From positions 1 through 9,323 of the forward strand of contig VBPB01000243.1 of NCBI GenBank assembly GCA_005893365.1: DNA of 9,323 nucleotides, given 5' to 3'. The DNA comes from Candidatus Eiseniibacteriota bacterium (lineage in GTDB: Bacteria; Eisenbacteria; RBG-16-71-46). Every line of letters begins with the position of its first letter. Position 1 is the first letter of the stretch. Both the position numbers and the translations under genes were made by a program. Of this stretch, positions 1-6,860 are shown one piece after another. The notes beneath the pieces are model-generated. The model had not been told where the DNA came from. It saw nothing but the letters and a program-made list of their open reading frames with translations, and did not search any database.

Positions 1-654
1 GCGCGACCTCGACGAGGCGATCCTCACCGCGCGCTTCGACGAGGCGGTGCACGTCCTGGTGCTGCGCGGCGCGGGGGAGAAGTTCTTCTGCGCCGGCGCC
101 AATATCAACATGCTCAAGACCGTGAACCCCACCTTCAAGTATTTCTTCTGCCTGCACGCGAACGAGACCCTCAACCGCCTCGAGCACACGCCCAAGCTGG
201 TGATCGCGGCCCTCAACGGCCACACCGTGGGCGGCGGGCTCGAGATCGCCATGGCCGCCGACCTGCGCATCGCGCGCAAGGGCGCGGGCAAGATCGGGCT
301 CCCCGAGGTGACGCTCGGCGTGCTGCCGGGGACCGGCGGCACCCAGCGCCTGGCGCGGCTCGTCAACAAGAGCACGGCGCTCGAGTTGATGGTGACCGGC
401 GAGACCTTCGACTTCGAACGCGGCAAGGACCTGGGCATCGTCAACCAGATCTGGGAGACTTCTGCCCGCCCCACAAGGCGGCCAAGGCGGTCGGCCGCAT
501 CAAGCGCTCCGTTCAGTCGGGCGCGGAGATCCCGTTCGAGTCGGCGCTGGCGGTGGAGCGCGAGCTGCAGCAGCAGCTCTTCCAGAGCGACGACGCGAAG
601 GAGGGTCTCGCCGCGTACGTCGAGAAGCGGAAGCCCAACTTCTCGGGGCGCTGA
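1..654 (+). CDS. Enoyl-CoA hydratase/isomerase (crotonase family), 5'-partial and frameshifted
   Basis: Crotonase-fold enzyme, most likely hydrating trans-2-enoyl-CoA to 3-hydroxyacyl-CoA in fatty-acid or related acyl-CoA degradation in the cytoplasm. The 5' end lies outside the window; coding is already open at base 2 (RDLDEAIL...). The oxyanion-hole segment FCAGANI falls near 83-105. The two acidic residues expected in hydratases are both present, in GGGLEIA (about 232-252) and GLPEVTLG (about 295-318), followed by the family hallmark LPGTGGTQRL. The reading frame shifts near 457-460. Upstream it ends NQIWE; after a change of frame the text resumes as FCPPHKAAKAVGRIKR and runs to a TGA at 652-654 with the typical ending YVEKRKPNFSGR. 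From memory of homologues, about 20 residues normally separate these parts, so this is a small deletion plus frameshift, or an assembly error. Left unshifted, the frame runs on spuriously to 907. The assignment is secure; whether the gene works is doubtful. Confidence 0.88.
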   Translation, partial: ARPRRGDPHRALRRGGARPGAARRGGEVLLRRRQYQHAQDREPHLQVFLLPARERDPQPPRAHAQAGDRGPQRPHRGRRARDRHGRRPAHRAQGRGQDRAPRGDARRAAGDRRHPAPGAARQQEHGARVDGDRRDLRLRTRQGPGHRQPDLGDFCPPHKAAKAVGRIKRSVQSGAEIPFESALAVERELQQQLFQSDDAKEGLAAYVEKRKPNFSGR

Positions 655-683
655 CCCTCCGGTCGCCCCCGCCCGTGCGCCCG

Positions 684-1577
684 ATGGCCCCCCGTCTCGC
701 GGCCCGCCGGCTCGGCTCCCTCGCCGTGCTGGCCGCGGCGCTGGCCATCGCCGGCATCGGCGCGGCCGACGACCGCCCGCTCCAGCCGCAGCACATCGGC
801 CTGCACACCGGCGCGCTGCTCTTCCCGGCGCCCGGGGTGCTGGTCGCCTCGATCGGCGCCGAGTACCTGCCCGAGGTGACCAACGACCTCGCCGGCGTCG
901 AAGGTGAGTTGTTCCGCGCGCCGACCCTCGACCTCCAGCTGGCGCTCGCCGATCGCGCGATGTTCCAGGTGACCTGGCCCGCCTACAACCGGCTGCGCGT
1001 CCACCGCCAGCTCGATCCGCCGCCGCTGGGTCGCCGGCTCGGACCCGTCTCGTCGGACTGGGGCGACGTGACCGTCGCCACGCTCATCCGGCTGGCCCCG
1101 CAGCATCGCGGGTGGCCGGCCGCGGGGCTGCGGTTCGCGGCGAAGCTCCCCAACACCAACGAGAAGCTCGGCATCGGCGAGAACACCACCGACGTGTTCG
1201 CCACCGCCCTGCTCGCCCGCTCCTTCGGCGGCCGTGTCGGGCTCTTCACCGACCTCGGGCTCGGCATCCTCACCGAGCCCGCGACGCTGTTCGCGCAGAA
1301 GGACGTGTTCACCTACGGCGTGATGGCCGACGGGAGGGTGAGCCATGAGGTCCATTTCGTCAGCGAGGTCACGGGCCAGCGGGCGCGCCGCGAGCCGCGC
1401 CCCGGGACCGTCAACCACAGCGAGCTGAGCGCGGGGCTCGAGTGGTGCCGCCGCTCGTTCCACGTGGGGGCGCTCGCCGTCCACCGGCTGACCGGCCAGG
1501 ACTCGCGCGGCATGGGCGTCTCGCTCAACGTGTCGACGAGCTTCGCCGTCCTCGATCGCGCCCACGGGACGCGCTAG
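684..1577 (+). CDS. Outer-membrane beta-barrel-like envelope protein, function unknown
   Basis: A 297-residue protein with an N-terminal signal peptide: arginines at 4, 8 and 9, a hydrophobic stretch about 10-26, and probable cleavage around AIAGIGA-AD at residues 27-28. The mature part alternates short amphipathic strands with turn-rich segments (ALADRAMFQVTWPAYNRL, AGLRFAAKLP, VGLFTDLGLGIL, AGLEWC...FHVGALAVHRL) and ends in a hydrophobic strand (VSLNVSTSFAVL). This is the layout of outer-membrane barrels of the phenol-degradation/transporter-like or DUF3187-like kind. The segment KLPNTNEKLGIGENTTDVFATAL resembles the PxS/N...G-T-D stretch of such porin-like proteins. I chose ATG 684 over the in-frame GTG at 675 because it sits closest to the signal peptide; neither has a strong ribosome site. 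It follows the crotonase gene by 29 bases, so it may be co-transcribed with it. The barrel class is inferred, and no substrate can be named. Confidence 0.75.
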   Translation: MAPRLAARRLGSLAVLAAALAIAGIGAADDRPLQPQHIGLHTGALLFPAPGVLVASIGAEYLPEVTNDLAGVEGELFRAPTLDLQLALADRAMFQVTWPAYNRLRVHRQLDPPPLGRRLGPVSSDWGDVTVATLIRLAPQHRGWPAAGLRFAAKLPNTNEKLGIGENTTDVFATALLARSFGGRVGLFTDLGLGILTEPATLFAQKDVFTYGVMADGRVSHEVHFVSEVTGQRARREPRPGTVNHSELSAGLEWCRRSFHVGALAVHRLTGQDSRGMGVSLNVSTSFAVLDRAHGTR

Positions 1578-1578
1578 G

Positions 1579-1630
1579 GCGAGTCCCAGCGCCGCGGGCG
1601 AGTCCCGGCGCCACCGCGGGCGCTGGCGCC
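1579..1630 (+). repeat. Imperfect tandem repeat and inverted repeat in the 1577-1670 gap
   Basis: GCGAGTCCCAGCGCC (1579-1593) recurs 19 bases later as GCGAGTCCCGGCGCC (1598-1612), one base different. The second copy runs into a 7-bp inverted repeat, GGCGCCA (1607-1613) and TGGCGCC (1624-1630), around a 10-base GC loop. No T tract follows, so this is not a classical terminator. It may still fold in RNA between the barrel gene and the TPR gene, or simply reflect GC-rich sequence. Confidence 0.45.
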
Positions 1631-1657
1631 GGATCGAGCCGCGCGCGAGCGCTGCGC

Positions 1658-1663
1658 TATAGT
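1658..1663 (+). promoter_or_regulatory. Probable -10 element (TATAGT) of a leaderless promoter
   Basis: TATAGT is close to the sigma-70 consensus and is an AT island in very GC-rich sequence. It lies exactly 6 bases before ATG 1670, so transcription would start at or beside the A of the start codon, giving a leaderless mRNA. No Shine-Dalgarno sequence precedes the ATG and no convincing -35 is seen. The small genes at 6624 and 8094 have the same geometry. Confidence 0.6.
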
Positions 1664-1669
1664 TGCGCG

Positions 1670-2974
1670 ATGATCCCGCGACGCGCGCGTCTTGAGGCCG
1701 CACTGGTCCTGATCGCCGGCCTCCTCGCCGGGACCACGCCCGCCGCGGCGCAGACGGCGGGTCGTCCGCGGCCCGCGTCGCCGCCGCCCCCGGATTCCAC
1801 GGCGACGGCGCGGCCGGGCCCGACCCTGTTCGTGCCCGCCCGGCAGGACAGCGCGCCTCCCGAATCGCCGCCGGCGCCGCTGTTGATCCCGGGGCGGGCG
1901 AGCCCCGAGGACACCTCGCGGAGCAATCCCGAGAAGCGCGCCCACGACGCCTTCGCGCTGGGACGCCAGCTCGAGGCCCAAGGCGCGCCGGGGGCGGCGA
2001 TCGTGTCCTACCTCAACGCGGTCAAGTTCGACCCGACCCTCCCCGACGCCCACTACCGCATCGCGATGCTTTTCCTCACCCGCGACCAGCTGGGCGAAGC
2101 GGCGAAGCACCTGGCCGCCGAGGTCGAGCACCATCCCAAGAACGAAGACGCGGTCCGCCAGCTCGGCCTGTGTCTGGCCCGGATGGGCGACAGCGAGCGG
2201 GCGATCCGGAGCCTGGAGCGGCTGGCGCGGCACAGCCCCAGGGAGGGCGAGAACTGGCGCGCGCTCGGCTTCGCGTACCTGGCGGCCAAGCGGCCCCGTG
2301 AGGCCGAGGCGGCGCTGCGGCGCGCGCTGCGCTTGCCTCCGGCCACGGTCGAGGAGCGCCGCGACCTGGGTGCCGCCCTCGGGGCACTGGGTCGCGACGC
2401 CGAGGCGCGCGTGCAGTACCGGCTGGCGTTGGCGCTGGCGCCCACGGATGCGCCCACCTGGCTCAACCTCGGCAATCTGGAGCGGCGCGCCGGGCGGCGC
2501 GACAGCGCGCTCGCCTGCTACCGCCGCGCCGAGGCCTCTGACTCGAGCTTCGCGCTGGCGCTAAAGGCGCAGACCCAGGTGCTGCGCGAGCTCAACCGCG
2601 ACGACGAGGCCGTGGACGCGTACCGGCGCTGGCTCACGCGCCACCCGGACCATCACGGCACGCGGCTCGAGGCGGTGCAGCTCCTGGAGGAGCTGGGTCG
2701 CTCCGACGAGGCGCTGGCGCTGGCGCGCGACGGGACGCGCCAGCGCGTGGACTCGGGCCAGCCGCACGTCATCCTCGCGCTGGTGCTGCGCGGGCGCGGC
2801 GACACGCCCGGGGCCCTGGTCGAGCTGCGCCGCGCCGAGGCCCTGTACCACGGGAACCCTCCGGAGCGGGAGAAGGTGCGCAAGACCATCGCCGCCATGC
2901 GGGCTGCGGCCCCCGACTCCCTGCGCGCCATCTTCGACGCCGATAGCGTCGCGGCGTCGGGCCGGCGGAAGTAA
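1670..2974 (+). CDS. Exported tetratricopeptide-repeat (TPR) protein
   Basis: A 434-residue protein. Residues 1-27 form a signal peptide (RR near the start, hydrophobic core LVLIAGLLAG, cleavage after PAAA before Q28). Residues 28-90 are a low-complexity Pro/Ser/Ala-rich linker. From about residue 92 to 410 it is almost wholly TPR: successive 34-residue helical pairs with the usual G..A..Y/F and final P marks, such as AIVSYLNAVKFDPTLPDAHY, AIRSLERLARHSP, ALACYRRAEASDSSFALAL and AVDAYRRWLTRHPDH, about nine units. It should act as a protein-interaction scaffold in the periplasm or at the envelope; no enzymatic domain is visible. I chose ATG 1670 because it starts the signal peptide and lies 6 bases after a TATAGT box; the frame is also open upstream to 1442, overlapping the barrel gene, but that part reads as out-of-frame translation. 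TAA at 2972-2974. Class secure, role unknown. Confidence 0.87.
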   Translation: MIPRRARLEAALVLIAGLLAGTTPAAAQTAGRPRPASPPPPDSTATARPGPTLFVPARQDSAPPESPPAPLLIPGRASPEDTSRSNPEKRAHDAFALGRQLEAQGAPGAAIVSYLNAVKFDPTLPDAHYRIAMLFLTRDQLGEAAKHLAAEVEHHPKNEDAVRQLGLCLARMGDSERAIRSLERLARHSPREGENWRALGFAYLAAKRPREAEAALRRALRLPPATVEERRDLGAALGALGRDAEARVQYRLALALAPTDAPTWLNLGNLERRAGRRDSALACYRRAEASDSSFALALKAQTQVLRELNRDDEAVDAYRRWLTRHPDHHGTRLEAVQLLEELGRSDEALALARDGTRQRVDSGQPHVILALVLRGRGDTPGALVELRRAEALYHGNPPEREKVRKTIAAMRAAAPDSLRAIFDADSVAASGRRK

Positions 2975-2980
2975 CCCGAA

Positions 2981-3010
2981 TTGCGTCCCGGGGGCGCCAT
3001 TCGCTAGTGT
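2981..3010 (+). promoter_or_regulatory. Candidate sigma-70 promoter for ispH
   Basis: TTGCGT (2981-2986) and TAGTGT (3005-3010) are separated by 18 bases, a plausible -35/-10 pair. The start point would be near 3017, giving a leader of about 33 bases that carries the ribosome site at 3041-3046. It sits in the gap between the TPR gene stop and ispH, which suggests ispH is transcribed separately. Confidence 0.5.
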
Positions 3011-3040
3011 CGGCTGGCGTCGCCCGCGCAGGCCCCCAGG

Positions 3041-3046
3041 AAGGAG
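3041..3046 (+). promoter_or_regulatory. Ribosome-binding site of ispH (AAGGAG)
   Basis: AAGGAG lies 3 bases before ATG 3050, within the longer purine-rich stretch AGGAAGGAG that begins at 3038. It fixes the ispH start, and contrasts with the genes at 1670, 6624 and 8094, which have no such site. Confidence 0.7.
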
Positions 3047-3049
3047 CCG

Positions 3050-4072
3050 ATGAACCCACCCCAGCGCACGCTGTTCCTCGCCGCCCCGCGCGGCTTCTGC
3101 GCCGGGGTCGACCGCGCCATCGACATCGTCGACATGGCGCTCCAGGTGTACGGCGTGCCCGTCTACGTGCGGCACGAGATCGTGCACAACCGCCACGTGG
3201 TGGAGGAGCTGCGCGCCCGCGGGGCGATCTTCGTGGACGAGCTGTCGCAGGTGCCCGCCGGCGCGGTGGTCATCTTCTCGGCGCACGGGGTCTCGCCGGT
3301 GGTGCGTCGCGAGGCGCAGGAACGCGGGCTCAAGGCGCTCGACGCCACCTGCCCGCTGGTGACCAAGGTCCACCTCGAAGCGCTCCGCTACGCCCAGCAG
3401 GGCTACACCATCGTCCTCATCGGCCACCGCGGCCACGTGGAGGTCGAGGGGACGCTGGGCGAGGCCCCCGACGCCATCGTCCTGGTGCAGTCGGTGGCCG
3501 AGGTCGAAGCGCTCGACCTCAAGGACCCCACGCGGGTGGCCTACATCACCCAGACCACCCTCTCGGTCGACGACGTGCAGGCCATGGTCGCGGCCCTCAA
3601 GCGCCGCTATCCGTCGGTGCGCGAGCCCGCCAAGGCCGACATCTGCTACGCGACCCAGAACCGCCAGGACGCGGTGAAGGAGCTGGCGCGCCGGTGCCAG
3701 GTCGTGCTGGTCGTGGGGGCCCCCACCAGCAGCAACGCCAACCGCCTGGTCGAGGTGGCGCAGGCACTCGGCGGCACCGCCTATCTCATCGAGGCGGCCG
3801 AGGACATCGACGCCGCCTGGCTCGTGGGCGATGTGGGCATCACCGCCGGCGCCTCGACACCCGAGGACGTGGTCCAGGCCTGCGTGCGGCGCGTCGGGGA
3901 GTTGGGCGACTTCCGCGTCGAGGAGTTCCGGCTGCTCGAGGAGCGCGTGATGTTCCCGCTGCCCGGCGAGCTGCTGGCGGCGGCGAAGGAGCGCGACGTG
4001 GCGGTGGGCGCCGGCAACGAGCGGGCCGCGGCGCGCGTGACCGGCGGCGACATCCGGATCCGGCACCACTAG
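3050..4072 (+). CDS. ispH: 4-hydroxy-3-methylbut-2-enyl diphosphate reductase (IspH)
   Basis: Last enzyme of the MEP pathway: an iron-sulphur protein that reduces HMBPP to isopentenyl and dimethylallyl diphosphate in the cytoplasm. All 340 residues are present. The three cluster cysteines are Cys17 (PRGFCAGV), Cys101 (DATCPLVTKVH) and Cys199 (ICYATQNRQ). Substrate-site residues are also visible: His46 (HEIVHN), His79 (FSAHGVSP), His129 and Glu131 (GHRGHVEVEGT), the TQTTLSVDD loop, SSNANRL and ITAGASTPE. Length is slightly above the usual 310-320 because of a short C-terminal tail. The start is set by AAGGAG three bases upstream. It is not beside other isoprenoid genes; the TPR gene lies 75 bases before it with a candidate promoter between. 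The enzyme appears intact and the identification is very firm. Confidence 0.97.
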   Translation: MNPPQRTLFLAAPRGFCAGVDRAIDIVDMALQVYGVPVYVRHEIVHNRHVVEELRARGAIFVDELSQVPAGAVVIFSAHGVSPVVRREAQERGLKALDATCPLVTKVHLEALRYAQQGYTIVLIGHRGHVEVEGTLGEAPDAIVLVQSVAEVEALDLKDPTRVAYITQTTLSVDDVQAMVAALKRRYPSVREPAKADICYATQNRQDAVKELARRCQVVLVVGAPTSSNANRLVEVAQALGGTAYLIEAAEDIDAAWLVGDVGITAGASTPEDVVQACVRRVGELGDFRVEEFRLLEERVMFPLPGELLAAAKERDVAVGAGNERAAARVTGGDIRIRHH

Positions 4073-4089
4073 GCCGCGCGCGCGCGGCC
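4072..4089. repeat. 18-base perfect palindrome after ispH
   Basis: GGCCGCGCGCGCGCGGCC is self-complementary and begins at the last base of the ispH stop codon. It could form a GC hairpin in RNA between ispH and the next gene, but no T tract follows. It may equally be chance alternating GC in this composition. Confidence 0.45.
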
Positions 4090-4095
4090 GCCTCG

Positions 4096-4740
4096 ATGCT
4101 GACCTCCCGCCTCCTGCTGGCGCCGACCCTGCCCACGCTGCTGGTCGATGAGCACCGCGGCCACCACACGCCGATGCTCGAGGCGCTGGCCGGGGCCGCG
4201 ACGCGACTGGCCGCCGATGCTCCCGAGGTCGTGGTGGCGCTCAGCGCCCGCTGGCTCCCCGAGGGTCCGTTCCTCGTCGACGCGAGCCCGCACCACCGCA
4301 CGCTCACCGACTACGCCGGCTTCGGCGTCGAGGTGCGCTACGACTGCCCCGGCCACCCCGAGCTGGCGCGCGCGCTGGTCGCCGCGGGCGTGGCGGCGGG
4401 CGTGCGCGTGGCGACCGCCAAACGCGGCGTGGACAGCGGCGTGACGGTGCCGCTCCATTTCCTGTGTCGCGGCATTCGGCTGCCCGTGGTGCCGATCTCG
4501 CTCGCCGACCGCTCCGCGGCCGAGTGCCGCGGCTGGGGCGCAGCACTCGGGGCGCTGCTCGCGGCGCGCCCGGAGCGCATCGCCTTCGTGGCCGGCGGCC
4601 TGCTCTCGAACAACGAGCACGCCTGGGGGCTGCGCCGCGACGTTCAAGAGACACTCGCCTTCGACGAGCGCATCCTCGCCGCCCTCGCCGCCGGCGCGTG
4701 GGACGCGATCGGCACCGTGAGCCCGGCCGAGGCATTACGG
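4096..4740 (+). CDS. Class III extradiol dioxygenase-like (LigB family), C-terminally truncated, no stop of its own
   Basis: About 215 recognisable residues of a LigB-type ring-cleavage dioxygenase fold: LLLAPTLPTLL at the N-terminus, VVVALSARW (45-53), HHRTLTDYAGF (66-76), YDCPGHPELA (82-91), VDSGVTVPLHFL (112-123), LPVVPISLA (129-137), VAGGLLSNNEHAW (165-177) and FDERILAALAAGAWDAIG (189-206). Compared with the family as I remember it, two key positions differ. SAHW or STHW is SARW here (Arg52), and the DODA-type DHG is DSG (Ser114). Metal binding or catalysis may therefore be lost, or this is a divergent subfamily. Resemblance stops near codon 215; the last 50-60 residues typical of the family are absent. 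The frame then runs with no stop through a different-looking spacer into the amidohydrolase, so an automated caller could report one 832-residue fusion ending at 6594. No clear ribosome site precedes ATG 4096, 23 bases after ispH. Probably a decayed or misassembled gene. Confidence 0.66.
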
Positions 4741-4880
4741 AATTGTGAGAGGAGCCTCTTTTCCGCCTCGTGCGATGTTCACCAGCATCAAGGACTTCCG
4801 TGGCCCCGTAGCTCAGGTGGAGTTCGAGCCCGCCTGATCCGCCGCGTGACCCCGGCCGCGCGTCAAGGAGGTCCCGGGAG

Positions 4881-4886
4881 TATCCT
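4881..4886 (+). promoter_or_regulatory. Weak candidate -10 (TATCCT) upstream of the amidohydrolase
   Basis: TATCCT follows GGGAG in the spacer, about 55 bases before ATG 4942, and is an AT-rich hexamer in GC-rich surroundings. No good -35 is visible at the right distance. If real, the amidohydrolase has its own promoter and does not depend on reading through from the broken dioxygenase. Confidence 0.3.
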
Positions 4887-4928
4887 CGGCACGGCAGACG
4901 CACCCGCGCGCCCGCGGCGCGCCCACGC

Positions 4929-4935
4929 GGGAGGG
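4929..4935 (+). promoter_or_regulatory. Ribosome-binding site of the amidohydrolase (GGGAGGG)
   Basis: GGGAGGG ends 6 bases before ATG 4942. This supports an independent start for the amidohydrolase although its frame is open far upstream. Confidence 0.65.
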
Positions 4936-4941
4936 ATCCAC

Positions 4942-6594
4942 ATGGTGACCATCCTGTCGCTCGCGGCCCTGATCGGCGCCGCGACCCGCTCGGGCCCCGC
5001 CGACCTGGTGGTCCGCGACGCCCGCATCTACACCGCGGCCCCCGCGCACCCGACCGCGCACGCGCTCGCCGTGACGCGCGGGCGCATCGTCGCGGTGGGC
5101 GAGGAGGCGGACGTGCGCCCGCTGATCGGACCCAAGACCCGGGTGCTGGCGCTGGGCGGCAAGACCGTGCTGCCCGGGCTCATCGACTCGCACGGGCACA
5201 TGCTCAACCTCGGCAGTCGGTTGAGCGACGTGGACGTGGTCGGGACGCCCACCTACCAGGCGGTGATCGACCGCGTCGTGGCTCGCGCCCGCGTCACCGC
5301 GAAGGGGCAATGGATCCTCGGGCGCGGCTGGGACCAGAACGACTGGCCCGCGACCGCGATGCCCGACCATCACGCCCTCTCGCGCGCCGTGCCGGACCAC
5401 CCGGTGCGCCTCACCCGCATCGACGGCCACGCCGCCCTCGTCAACGCGAAGGCGATGGAGCTCGCCCACATCACGCGCGAGACGCCGGACCCGGCCGGCG
5501 GGGCGATCCTGCACGACGCGAGCGGCGAGCCCACCGGGGTGCTGGTGGACGGCGCGCGGGCGCTGGTCGAGACCGTCATCCCGCCCCTCACGCCGGCCGA
5601 GTACCAGCGGCGGCTGCTGGCCGCGATGCGCGAGTGCGCGCGCCTCGGGCTCATCATGGTGCACGACGCCGGCATCGGTCCTGAGGAGCTGGCGGCCTAC
5701 CGCGCGCTGCTCGCGCGCGGGACCTTCCCCATCCGCGTCAACGCCATGGCCGCCGCGCGCAGCTCGGTGCTCGACACCGTGCTGGCACGCGGCCCCGAGG
5801 TGGGCGATCACTTCATGCTGCGCTCCATCAAGGTGGTCTCGGACGGGGCGCTCGGCTCGCGCGGCGCGCTGCTGGGGGCGCCGTACGCCGACGACCCGCA
5901 GCACCTCGGGCTCTCCACCTTCCCGCTCGACCGGCTGCGCGAGATCGGCACGCAGGCGCTGGCGAAGGGACTGCAGGTGCGCGTCCACGCCATCGGCGAC
6001 TCGGCCAACCACGGGACGCTCGACGCGTTCGAGGCGGCCTTCGGCGGGCAGCCGCATCCCGAGGCACGCTGGGCCATCGAGCATGCGCAGATCGTGCGCC
6101 CCGCCGACATCGCGCGCTTCGCGCGGCTCGGCGTGGTCGCCTCGATGCAGCCGACCCACGCCACCTCGGACGGTCCCTGGGCCGAGACGCGCCTGGGGCC
6201 CGAGCGCGTGAGGTGGGGCTACCGGTGGCGCGACTTCCTCGCCGCCGGCGTGCCGCTCGCGAGCGGCAGCGACTTCCCGGTCGAGTTCCCGAACCCGATG
6301 CTGGGCCTCTACGCCGCCATCACGCGGCGTGATCTCGACGGCAAGCTCCCCGCCGGCGGCTGGTTCCCCGACCAGCGGCTGACTCCGGCCGAGGCGCTGA
6401 CGAGCTTCACCGCCACCGGAGCCTGGCTCGCGTTCCGCGAGGCCGACCTCGGCACGCTCGAGGTGGGCAAGCAGGCCGACTTCGTCGTCGTGGACCGCGA
6501 CGTCATCGGCGGCCCGCCCGAGGCGATCCCCAAGGCGAAGGTGCTGCGGACGGTGGTGGGAGGGAGGACCGTGTTCGCGGGGACGTGGAAGTAA
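4942..6594 (+). CDS. YtcJ-like metal-dependent amidohydrolase (amidohydrolase family 3)
   Basis: A 550-residue hydrolase, the normal length for this family, which cleaves C-N bonds of unknown substrates with a metal centre in a TIM barrel. Order of landmarks: a short hydrophobic N-terminus (1-14); the beta-sandwich strand ADLVVRDARIYT (20-31); GRIVAVGE (47-54); the metal-binding HxH in LPGLIDSHGHM (His84, His86); GRGWDQNDWP; KVVSDGALGSRGA; VRVHAIGDSANH; RWAIEHAQIV; the SGSDFPVE acidic motif; and the returning sandwich segment LGTLEVGKQADFVVVDRD. All family motifs look intact. ATG 4942 is chosen because GGGAGGG precedes it by 6 bases and it sits just before the first domain strand. The N-terminal stretch could be a weak signal peptide but lacks basic residues, so location is open. 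It is the last gene of the + strand block before the accessory region. Family assignment strong, substrate unknown. Confidence 0.92.
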   Translation: MVTILSLAALIGAATRSGPADLVVRDARIYTAAPAHPTAHALAVTRGRIVAVGEEADVRPLIGPKTRVLALGGKTVLPGLIDSHGHMLNLGSRLSDVDVVGTPTYQAVIDRVVARARVTAKGQWILGRGWDQNDWPATAMPDHHALSRAVPDHPVRLTRIDGHAALVNAKAMELAHITRETPDPAGGAILHDASGEPTGVLVDGARALVETVIPPLTPAEYQRRLLAAMRECARLGLIMVHDAGIGPEELAAYRALLARGTFPIRVNAMAAARSSVLDTVLARGPEVGDHFMLRSIKVVSDGALGSRGALLGAPYADDPQHLGLSTFPLDRLREIGTQALAKGLQVRVHAIGDSANHGTLDAFEAAFGGQPHPEARWAIEHAQIVRPADIARFARLGVVASMQPTHATSDGPWAETRLGPERVRWGYRWRDFLAAGVPLASGSDFPVEFPNPMLGLYAAITRRDLDGKLPAGGWFPDQRLTPAEALTSFTATGAWLAFREADLGTLEVGKQADFVVVDRDVIGGPPEAIPKAKVLRTVVGGRTVFAGTWK

Positions 6595-6603
6595 GTAGGC
6601 CAC

Positions 6604-6618
6604 GCTTGGGGTAGATTG
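6604..6618 (+). promoter_or_regulatory. Promoter box of small gene copy 1 (GCTTGGGGTAGATTG)
   Basis: This 15-base box recurs identically at 8074-8088 before the paralogous gene. It contains the -10-like TAGATT (6612-6617) with G's just upstream, and leaves 6 bases to ATG 6624, so the transcript would be leaderless. No Shine-Dalgarno site is present and no conserved -35 is seen in either copy. Confidence 0.6.
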
Positions 6619-6623
6619 ACCTC

Positions 6624-6860
6624 ATGACGCCCGGGACCGGCACTCGCGAAAACAGCTTCGAAGGTGATACCTCGCGCGAGGCGCTCCGGGCGCAGTTCGC
6701 GGCGTTGCGCCGGGTCACCCCGGCGCGGCGATTGGCGCTCATGGACGACGTTACCCGACTCGTGCGATCGATGGCCCGGGAGGGCTTGAGGCGACGTCAT
6801 CCAAAGGCTACGGAAGAGGAACTCGACACTCTGTTCTTCGAGCTGTTCGCCGCGTTGTAG
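6624..6860 (+). CDS. Small helical protein, paralogue of the 8094 gene; orphan and C-terminally altered
   Basis: 78 residues, basic and predicted mainly alpha-helical. It aligns without gaps to the protein at 8094-8387 over the first 74 residues; I count about 54 identities, including EGDTSR, ALRAQF, LRRVTP, RLALMD, AREGLRRRHP and EEELD.LFFEL. After FFEL the match stops abruptly: the 8094 protein continues with LGRDLAARV, whereas this one ends after FAAL. No nucleotidyltransferase gene follows, unlike the other copy. Its last 64 bases overlap, tail to tail, the end of the minus-strand lipoprotein gene. I recall proteins of this type (ending in RRRHP..xEEEL plus a short helix) lying just before nucleotidyltransferase-like genes in many GC-rich genomes; their function is not known to me. 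Probably a truncated, orphaned remnant of such a pair, still with an intact promoter box. Confidence 0.72.
   Translation: MTPGTGTRENSFEGDTSREALRAQFAALRRVTPARRLALMDDVTRLVRSMAREGLRRRHPKATEEELDTLFFELFAAL

Noticed and set aside
4739..4749. GGAATTGTGAG, resembling half of the lac operator
   Set aside because: Only 11 bases match, the other half-site is absent, and there is no related regulator in the window. Treated as chance.
4748..4763. GAGAGGAGCCTCTTTT as a rho-independent terminator
   Set aside because: The stem is only 4-5 bp with a 2-4 base loop and the T run is short; too weak to call.
3007..6594. A single open frame of nearly 1200 codons spanning ispH, the dioxygenase and the amidohydrolase
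   Set aside because: Its first third is an out-of-frame reading of ispH, full of Arg/Gly/Pro. Only the parts from 4096 and 4942 resemble proteins, and the amidohydrolase has its own ribosome site.
4813..6603. Long minus-strand open frame antisense to the amidohydrolase
   Set aside because: Long antisense frames are expected in DNA this GC-rich. The translation is His/Arg/Gly-rich with no motif, and the + strand gene has all its family motifs. The same applies to 513-1703 and 2561-4069 on the minus strand.
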